A stretch of DNA of 64,000 nt from Pseudoscleropodium purum (taxonomy: Eukaryota > Streptophyta > Bryopsida > Hypnales > Brachytheciaceae), in assembly GCA_963969395.1 (NCBI GenBank), contig OZ017803.1:3472001-3536000 (forward strand), read 5' to 3'. The position numbers and the translations under genes are program-made. Of this stretch, positions 56,001 to 64,000 are shown piece by piece. The notes beneath the pieces were generated by a model. It searched no databases and was not told the origin of the DNA. It saw only the letters and a program-made list of their open reading frames with translations. Position 1 is the first letter of the stretch; each line of letters starts with the position of its first letter.

Positions 56001-56895
56001 GCTCATCAAGGACAGGTACGAGGAGCCAATGACTAAGATGGGGGCCATTCTCGCGCAAGGTATTCTCGATGCTGGAGGGAGGAATGTCTGCATTCTATTG
56101 AAATCCAGGCATGGGCATTGCCGGATGACTGCTACGGTTGGCATGGCTGTGTTCTGCCAGTTCTGGTACTGGTACCCTCTGATCTACTTCATCAGCCTCT
56201 CCTTTTGCCCCACTGCTTTCATTGGCCTGACCGAAGAGCTTAGAGTTCCCAGGTTCAGCTTCATCTCACAAGCAAAGCCGTCCATGTTCGCTTATCCTCC
56301 AGCAACAGCCACTCCCCCTGTAGAAGCCACCACCAAGGTTGTTCCCCCTAGTGCCACTCTGTCTACAGAGGCAAGACGAGCTCGTGCTCCAGTCAACTTC
56401 AAAGCTGGAAACACTGTGGTCATGCAGGAAGCAAGCACATCTTATGTCCCACTATCTCACTCACTAAGTGGGGACAAGCGCTCTCACAACATTGACCAGG
56501 CTAAATGGACACAATCTCGTCCCAAGAGGTCAGATCTGGTCACCAGAGAATCGTCACAGAATGCAGACATTGTCCGAGGGGAACGAGTACTAGATGCAAA
56601 GCTGCCACAGGTGGATTTACAAGAAGAGCTCTCCTCAGAAACGCTTTGGAATCCCACTCGCGTTGTGCCAGCACAGGTGAAATTCGTCCACTTCCCTGAG
56701 GGCAGTCGGTTCGTACCCCTGGTACCGAAGAGAGCTCCCTCTGGGTTTGTCATCTTGCAAGACTGCGCTCCCAACGACCCTGCTGAGTATGTTTGGGATG
56801 TGGATGTTTACACCCAAGCAAAACCACAGAGTCCCCTCGGTGCTCCAGAAATGGTGGTCGAGAGAACTGATGCAAACCCGTTCTTGCATCCATAA
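53004..56895 (+). CDS. RPN2: 26S proteasome regulatory subunit RPN2 (PSMD1), divergent copy
   Basis: Large scaffold subunit of the 19S base. Two exons, 53004-54232 and 54912-56895, join in phase 2 (...[16 protein letters not shown]) to give 1070 residues; Arabidopsis RPN2a is about 1004. The N-terminal helical part is recognisable from [13 protein letters not shown] (about residue 48) through [19 protein letters not shown] and [13 protein letters not shown]. The proteasome/cyclosome repeat toroid spans about 440-830 ([30 protein letters not shown]), then [13 protein letters not shown] and NPTRVVPAQ. Odd points: a 48-residue basic N-terminal extension (GGKKRKK), loss of the Lys/Glu-rich linker before the C-terminal domain, and a tail ending NPFLHP instead of the ..FEY tail that binds RPN13. 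It has only one intron, holding plastid-derived DNA. May be an extra, specialised or decaying copy, although the frame is fully open. Confidence 0.88.
54668..54863 (+). pseudogene. rpoB: plastid rpoB fragment inside the RPN2 intron (NUPT)
   Basis: The stretch translates to [20 protein letters not shown] in one frame (about 54719-54778), then [20 protein letters not shown] in a shifted frame from 54792. Both are conserved parts of the plastid-encoded RNA polymerase beta subunit and lie consecutively in it. The frame shift is explained by one lost base near 54790. It sits in the 679-base RPN2 intron, in the same orientation. This is a decayed nuclear insertion of plastid DNA, not a working gene. 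Confidence 0.85.
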
Positions 56896-57373
56896 TAACA
56901 AGAGTCATTTCTAAGACATTTGTTTTGAGAAATAGTTTCAGACAGATTGAAGGTTGGTTGGCACTGGCCTGTCACCACACCTCCACGTTTGTGAAGATGG
57001 CACATCCTAGAAGGTGATCCCCTTCGCACAGGCTGCAGACTGAAGTGTAGACAGGGTTGGGTGTTCACCAGCCTTTCCTGTATTTGACCAACAATATAAA
57101 CCACACTTGGGGTGCAGGGATGTTCAATAGATAAAATTGTATGTACAGTTATAAGGACTTGTATTCCTTGGTTAAAAATAGAATTGGAGCAAACCAATGA
57201 AGGAAGGTCCTAATGTGTTAGCTAAGCGATTCGCTTGGTTGGCCTAAGTCTGAGACTTCGATCCGGAGCATTTACTGCCTAAGAAACTGGAAGCGGTGAA
57301 AAGGAAGACAGAAGATATAGCAAAAGCAATGACTGCTCAGTTGTATTGAAAAAGTGATATAACGTGACAGCCA

Positions 57374-60300
57374 TCATGAAGAAAGGTCGTCATGAAGCAG
57401 GCAATGAAAATGGTGCATGGCTTGCTCTACACGAGGGGCGTAACGCCCAACCTCGTAAGCTGGTGATGAAAGTCCATTCTGCACATCCTCGCAGAGTGCA
57501 ATGTCCTCCTTCTGCAGTTTGAGGTTCATTTTATCCAATGAGCCACCATCATACTCACATAGAAATACAAAATAACAGCAGCTCACAGAAACGGTAGCAA
57601 TAAAATCAACAACAAAGTCGATAATTACAAATACTGGTACTGCCAGTTACCTGCACAACCTCGCTGTCTGCAATACTACTTTCAATGAAGTCCTTGTCGT
57701 GCTGTAACAAAAACCTAGATAATGAGACATAGATTGATGTACTTTATTTCAAAAGCGCCTTTCAGTCCTATTCGCGGTGTATTCTAGCATGCAATTAAAC
57801 CCTAAGTGTCCAAGTTAAAAATTGAAAATCCAATTTGGAAGCAGGTAATCAATTATTTCGACTTTCAAAAGATATTTGTGTACTGTTCAAAAATTTAGGG
57901 AATAATTCTTCTTTCTATTGGTCCATATTGTTACCTTCTTGAAGCTTCCTATATGTTTACGTTCAACTCCTATAGATATGCAAGCAGCAACTTTTGACCA
58001 CTTATAGGATACTTAAGGAGTCAAACCGTACTTCAACTCGTCTAGATAATGGAGGACTTGCGTTCATAAATTTACGTTCCAATGTGGAATCTACCACTGC
58101 TAAACCCAAGGTTATTTGAAATAAAAACGAAAATATGATGCCCATTAAATTAAAAGTCAGAATATACCACTAGAGAAGAATCGAGAAACCAGTCGAACAC
58201 CACTCTGCACTGTGACGGCGAAATAGGAAGTACCAGATTTGTATCCATCCAAGGTCCATACCTACCAATAAATAACACGATTACAATGCAGTCTACAATT
58301 TCACATTATCTACAAATAAATACAAGTAAATTATATCAAGCTCTTACCACACCAAGAGAAAATTTCAAAGAGAGTGGAACAAACAAGTACATGCTCAATG
58401 TATAATTCAAATGAGACAATAATGACTATCTTCCAGAAGTGTCCTGAATCTAGATCCATATTTGAGCATCACATATGGCATAAGACAGAGGATACTAAAA
58501 CGATTAGGTACTCCGATCCCGTTTCATATACCAATCCCTGTTACCAATATCAACTTATCTATTAATGTACTTGGTTGGACTCACTGGCAAGTGGTGTATG
58601 CAAGATTAGCTAATTCTTATGGTCGCTGATCTTCGAATGAAGATGGGGTTGTCTGCTATTGTAATGGTCTACAACCCCGCCCCTCGAAAATTTAAAAAAA
58701 AAATCATAGTGGTAAAAATTTGATCTCAACAGATTTGGCTTTTGTCCCCAAAGATCTCTCCACAACTCTACATGTTTCCAAGAAACCACACTCCTGACAA
58801 TGTTAAAATGACACAAATAGAATTCTCTACCTTACGCTTGGAGTCAATTGAGCTGTCCTAGAGTTTCACACTGACAATAGAAGAACAGACTTCATACCTG
58901 TTAATCATGAAATTTGGGTAAACAAACGCATAGTTCGCTACGTTTCCAACCCGCAAAGTACCGTCTGGTCCACTTTTCTTTGCTGCACGGCAGCGTTGAA
59001 TGCTTACCCTCTCCAACAACTGTATAAAGGCCACCAAAAACTCTTCAACACTGCAAGTCAATGCAAGCACTTGATCTTTTTTCCTTGAGCTTCCTTTATA
59101 ACAATGAGAATGAGAAATATCACAGATGACCGTTCTGTCGTACAGATTACTTGGGCATGAGAAATTTTCTTCGAGTGAACAAAAGAGGGCGTCTTCAATT
59201 TGTGCTTACACTTGTAGAATAAGAGGGAAGGTCAAGGCATGCAGCAAGGGAGCCATGTGCATGAGGTACATGATAACCACCATCCAAATAGTTATCACAG
59301 TACACCTGCAATCCCAAGTCATGACAAATCATTTCAAATGACTTCATAGAACTCTGAAGTTACCAAGTGGCAGGGCTCACACAATAAATGACAACAAATT
59401 TTTATAAACTCTCTTACAAAATTGACTTAATAACCCAAAATGAAGTCACCTACAAAGATGCTACATACAACATTTTTTGAGACGTTGCCCCCACACCCTT
59501 GAAAACGGAATCTAGCTTTTTAAGCAAAGTCTTCAGTTCAAGTCAAGTGGGAGATAGCAAAAGTTACAGGAAGAAGACATGCATTGGCCATTCACTGAGC
59601 GCCATGTACACTCTCTACAATGAATGTCAGACTTTTGAGTTTTCTTTGGTAACTTTCTAAAGTGGAGAAGGTAAAAACGGCAAAAGAATGTTGGGCTCAA
59701 AAGTCAAATGGACGAGCGAATGACCCAATTCTTCAAAAGTGACAGTTTCGAGATACAAAGGTTAGCAGAATCAAGGTTACCTTCCAGTTGCAGCTCATCA
59801 CATATTCACGAGTGGCTACGTGCTGCAATGAGCTGTTTATTCCGGCAGCAGTTAGAGCAGGCCCCGCTGAAGCCAACCAGACCTCTTCAGCAGTGCTCCC
59901 CCCTTCTGAAGCTTTACTTTCTGCCAAGTTAACGACCACAAAGAGACCCCATGTGGCTACTCGGATAGGCACTAACCCATTCTCCTGCACCACAATGAAT
60001 TCGTCAAGATATTTTTCAGCTTTGACTTCAAGTCTTCTCTTCAAGATAGCAGCTTCTCAAATACGGAAAGATGAAGGAGGACATGATCAGGTTAGTGACG
60101 TGTTCAAAGCAGTGCTTCAAGAGACTTACTAAGATCTTGGTTAAGTCCCAAAAGTATCTACGATGAAGTTCAGAAGATAGGAGCCACTATTATGCTTGTA
60201 CTATCTCAATCTTAACAAAGTGCTTGCGTAGAAAAAGGAAGACCGAGAATAACATATTCCTCAAAACATTGGCGAGTTAATATCCTACTCGGGCTGAGAA

Positions 60301-62223
60301 GTTGCGGATGCCTGCAAGTCGATTGGCTTTCTGCAACCGTCCGTCCAATCCATACGTCCATCCCTACTATTCCATAGCAATGGAAATCAAATTTGAGTAA
60401 ATAGATCAAAATTCAACTAGAAATAAACGACCAACCACAGAAAAGCAATTGTAGGTCTGAGATTTCCTTCTTCCAAATGTGATCAGGAAATGCCTTCCGT
60501 CTTGAATCATTAGCCAATTAAAAACTCCAGAAATCTATCAAATCCTGAACAGTACTCCAAAGTTAACGACAGCGAGCACTTTGTGCTGCAAAAATATTGA
60601 CACCGAAGATAAGAGATCTCCCCATGAATATTGACTACAGTCATACCTTATTTGCATGAGGTCCCCCAAAAAACGACTAACATAGTTTGAATGAGTGACG
60701 AGTGTGAAACAATCAATATTACTCAGACAAGGATGCAGGGTAATCCAGACTGTCATTTGAGAAAGGTCATTTTGAAGAGGTCTAAGTGTTTAAGGAGATC
60801 TCCCATGGTAAAGATGTTCAATATGATAGTGCCTAAAAGATCCTGAAACAGTCTAAATTTACATTTAAGAGACCTTGTTAGAGACTTACTCACATGGTAG
60901 GGGCAGACGAAGGAATGCGTGCACCCAGACCCCGATGCGACCGCTGCAGCATGATGCCGACAGACATTGTGAAACGATCGAATTTGCCCCTCTTCATCTT
61001 TACACACCACATAGCGTACTTTCCCCACACTGCCACCATCCCCTCATAAGCCCTAAAAAGAATTCAAATACACAAATAATTCTTTCAGGAACTCATTCAA
61101 ACGGAGCAAAACGAAGTGCCCACCTGCCTGTAAAGAAGCTGCCCACCTTCTCCACTTGGTGAACATGCCCTGCATCAATTTTCAAATACCAGATGATGCA
61201 GATCAAACTTCTCAGGAAGTTTGTAATACTGGTATTCAGGACCTAGAGGACACATAGACTCTCTCTGTAACCCCGATGCTTTCAAGACCCCACCAGATGA
61301 AAACCCTTAATCCCAGATTCAATTTGACTTCAAAGACGCTGGTAATTCACAAACACTACTCCCTGAATCTGCTTAGGTCTGCACAGCAGGTCGTTAATAC
61401 TACTGTCTCAGCTTCTCCTCCCACCCTGACAAATATCAGCTATAGATTTAAGCCAAGGCAAATTAATCCTTTCAAATAATTAGGAAACTGTAATTAATGG
61501 ATTATAATGCATCGATGCAGCATAAGTTAGGAATTATGCAAAAGGAAAATTTTTCAGATACGAGATTATTATTTTCAAACATGTGCACTATGGAAGCCCC
61601 AGAGGAAAAAATCAGTATTTCTACAAGATTTTTCCACCAGGCCCGATACTTTGAAGACCCCGTAGTTAAAACCCCGATCCCGGCTGCAGGGTGCTCTTTG
61701 AGACCCTAATAAACCAAGAACCCTACTTCTGAACCGCGGGTCAGCACAGTAGGTCCTCTCTGCTACTCTTGTCCCAACTTCTCTCCCCAATCTGGAAATA
61801 TTAGCTCTAGATTTAAGCCATAGAAACTTGAACTACATAAAAGATTGGAATGCACCAATGCAGAATTAATAATCAGGACAATCAAAATAGGCAAGAAAGT
61901 TGATTATGATTACCAACAGCTTGCCATCCGCGGCCAAAGACGCGACGCATTTCAAGCTCCGCAAACGCAGCGTCCGTGTACCATGCGCTCGGCGGGGTCG
62001 ACGCTTCCTCAATCGGCACATGTCGCCGGAACTCACGCACGGTCGTGTCCAAGGGAGTCCCTACCCCCTTCATCTTCGTCTTCTTCACATCTTCCTCTTC
62101 ATCTCGAACTCGGCCGTAGTTCAAGTGTTGTTGCGTCTCCTCGCCCCTTGCCGCCCCTGATATCGCCCTCCACAACATCGTCCATCTCGGGGATTGACGT
62201 TTTAGGGCTACCTGAGCTCCCAT
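57374..62223 (-). CDS. CMO: choline monooxygenase-like Rieske oxygenase
   Basis: Ferredoxin-dependent plastid enzymes of this family oxidise choline to betaine aldehyde, the first step to glycine betaine. Ten exons on the minus strand: 62223-61914, 61169-61124, 61029-60894, 60363-60289, 59984-59781, 59305-59210, 59019-58898, 58261-58168, 57701-57651 and 57511-57374. All join in frame to 423 residues, equal to plant homologues. A basic leader (about 1-60) may be a plastid transit peptide. The Rieske 2Fe-2S ligands are C142-x-H144 and C161-x2-H164. The mononuclear iron site is D261-x3-D265-x3-H269-x4-H274 (DNYLDGGYHVPHAH). The C-terminus has RYAPRVEQAMHHFHCLLH. A stop codon lies in frame just upstream of the ATG. 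It converges with RPN2, 478 bases between stops. Some plant homologues do not oxidise choline, so the substrate is not proven. Confidence 0.92.
61271..61860. repeat. diverged tandem duplication in intron 1 of the CMO-like gene
   Basis: The segment starting near 61271 (CCCGATGCTTTCAAGACCC) is repeated near 61641 (CCCGATACTTTGAAGACCC). Further matched blocks follow about 345-370 bases apart, such as CAGCACAG.AGGTC, AGCTTCTC.CCC and CTATAGATTTAAGCCA. Two copies make up most of the 744-base intron. Non-coding. Confidence 0.8.
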
Positions 62224-64000
62224 CTCTACGACATTCGCTTTCCAAAAAGAGCTGCGAGATTCTTACAAACATGAAAGCAACATTTCCGGGGACAATTGAT
62301 CTGCGCTTTCTCGAAAATCTTGGACATTAACCGAAAAGAAGACGATCGCCGAAGCTCTTGATCTCTCGATCATGAATCGGCTGAACGGGATGTACGAATC
62401 CGGAGTTTTCTTGGAAATTGGGGCTTCGGGAAGAAGGTGGAGATATTGCGGGGGGCCTGATTGCGTGTGAATATACCCACCAGAGCACGGAACCGGAACA
62501 AAGCGATCGTAAATCTATCAAGTGAGATGCACTGCCCAGCAATCAGAGGCCCCAAATTAGCTAGGGGACGTGAAGAAATACAAAATTAAATTAGCACAAA
62601 ATAGGGGGTAATTTTTACATTTACTCTTTGATGGGGCAATACCAGTGATTTTATTTTTGGCAATAAAGGGACTAATATCACAAAAAATTTATCTTTTGCA
62701 CCAAGTCCTTACAAAAAATTGGAGTTAGAAAAGTTAAAAAGGCCAGAACTAAATCTTGGATCATACCCTAGTAGCCACTACCTTGACCATGAGTACTAGG
62801 GTTTGCCACTTTGTAGCCATCTATCTAAATTTTGATTCAACAACTTTTCAACCACAGTCACCTAAAATACAACAAAGTTGGAGATATGGATATAGGTTGT
62901 AGCCACATATATGCAAGTATCTTCGTCATATCACTAGGTGTTGTAATCATAAAACATTAAGGTTGCACTACTATTGAAGTAATTGTTGCCCCACTTATTG
63001 CTATAGATGGTGTAATTAAGACTTTGCTAAGTATGGCCATGTGTCAAGAGAGACTCTTGATGCACTTGTTTGTATGTTGATGTGTTTTGATTCAAGTGTG
63101 CCATGGTTGTTTAATAAATAAGAACTTTTAGGCACCCTCCAAATGTTGATTCAATAATTATGCATTATCCATAGCAAATTTTTTGACTCAAAAGTTGGTT
63201 ATTTCCCATTTTGCATCACTTTTCAAAATTTTGTTGCCCTATTTTGCACTAGTCCAAGAGCTAAAATTGCCAAAGATGTTTTTTTTTTCAAGTTTTGCTT
63301 TGAGGCCATACAACTCACACTAATTGCTAGCTTGAAGACAATTTTTGCACCAAATTTTTTTTTTGAAAGCACCTAACCTCAGCCACTTACTTCTCACCTA
63401 GAGCCCACATCTAGATTCCCTAAAAATTAAAAAAAAACTGGGCAATACAGGAGGCAATCCTCCCTTGCCATACCTTGTGATCTATGTTGTTGCCACAATA
63501 TAAGAAAAGAAAAGAAAATTATTTTTCTAAATTTTAAATTCAAAGAAAACTTTAAAATTCAATCCCTCTTTTCTGCTATGCATCAGAACCACATGTTATC
63601 ATGGAGGTTTAAAGGAAAAAATTATTTGTTGTTTGAAAGAAAATTAATTTCAAAGTTAGCCATATCTAAAACTCAATTTTGTTGACCATGATTTTGAATT
63701 GTTGTATCTTTTGTCAATTTTTTCTTAAAACTTAAATAAAAAAATTGGTGCATTAGAAATCTAGTGTAAGACATTTGCAAGTGTACAAGCATGCTTGAAA
63801 AGCTTCTTCATTTGGATTTCTTTACTATCAAGTTATACTATTTGGTTAAAATATAGAAGTAGGTCAAAAAACACAATAGTTTACAATGGGTGTATTTATA
63901 GTGTCTACTTAAATATGTTACAATGTGTATCTACATTAGAAGGGTCATGTGTCATGTGTAATCACCACAACAAAGTAGATTATAAAACATTGTATCATTT
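62224..64000. other. upstream region of the CMO-like gene and AT-rich spacer
   Basis: 62224-62560 is GC-rich and presumably promoter and leader of the minus-strand CMO-like gene. Overlapping short open frames there show no domain. From 62570 to the end the sequence is AT-rich with no gene or defined element recognised. Confidence 0.45.

Noticed and set aside
61845..62330. 161-codon plus-strand frame opposite exon 1 of the CMO-like gene
   Set aside because: Low-complexity Ser/Pro product with no domain, antisense to a supported exon.

Overview
This window is nuclear DNA from a land plant. The genes have GT-AG introns and GC-rich exons set in very AT-rich, repeat-filled DNA. They encode a plastid ribosomal protein with a transit peptide, a plant-type membrane-anchored hexokinase, an ankyrin/PGG membrane protein and a plant choline monooxygenase-like Rieske enzyme. 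The long AT-rich spacers, the divergent hexokinase and proteasome proteins, and the ankyrin type make a non-seed plant (bryophyte or lycophyte) plausible. That is inference; the sequence does not prove the lineage.

Layout. 1-2.2 kb: telo-box promoter and three-exon gene for plastid ribosomal protein S10. 2.2-4 kb: spacer with a GC-richer orphan patch and a coding-like duplication. 4.0-10.7 kb: nine-exon hexokinase. Its introns carry a fold-back, a tandem duplication and an hAT-like miniature element with a perfect 8-bp target duplication. 11.2-27.7 kb: gene-poor, with four head-to-tail diverged copies of a ~2.7 kb AT-rich module, interrupted by elements with CCCCTAAA-type inverted ends sitting exactly at TTAA. 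27.7-28.8 kb: GC-rich patch with a WD40-like fragment and the likely promoter of the next gene. 31.7-35.2 kb: ankyrin-PGG membrane protein. 35-52.7 kb: mostly repeats, including a 3.3 kb TTAA-flanked element and a second hAT-like element full of GGACGTCC palindromes. 53.0-56.9 kb: divergent proteasome subunit RPN2, whose single intron holds a decayed plastid rpoB fragment. 57.4-62.2 kb (minus strand, convergent with RPN2): complete ten-exon choline monooxygenase-like gene. 62.3-64 kb: AT-rich, no gene seen.

The five main genes are unrelated housekeeping, metabolic or defence-type genes, each with its own promoter. Nothing suggests they work as a cluster.

The most notable signal is the TTAA-flanked family. 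Several complete or partial copies have ends beginning CCCCTAAA or CCCTGAAA. In three cases the empty TTAA target can be read from a sister module copy in this same window. This resembles piggyBac-type insertion, which I know as a feature mainly of animal genomes and not of plants. No transposase is present, so the assignment rests on termini and target sites alone.
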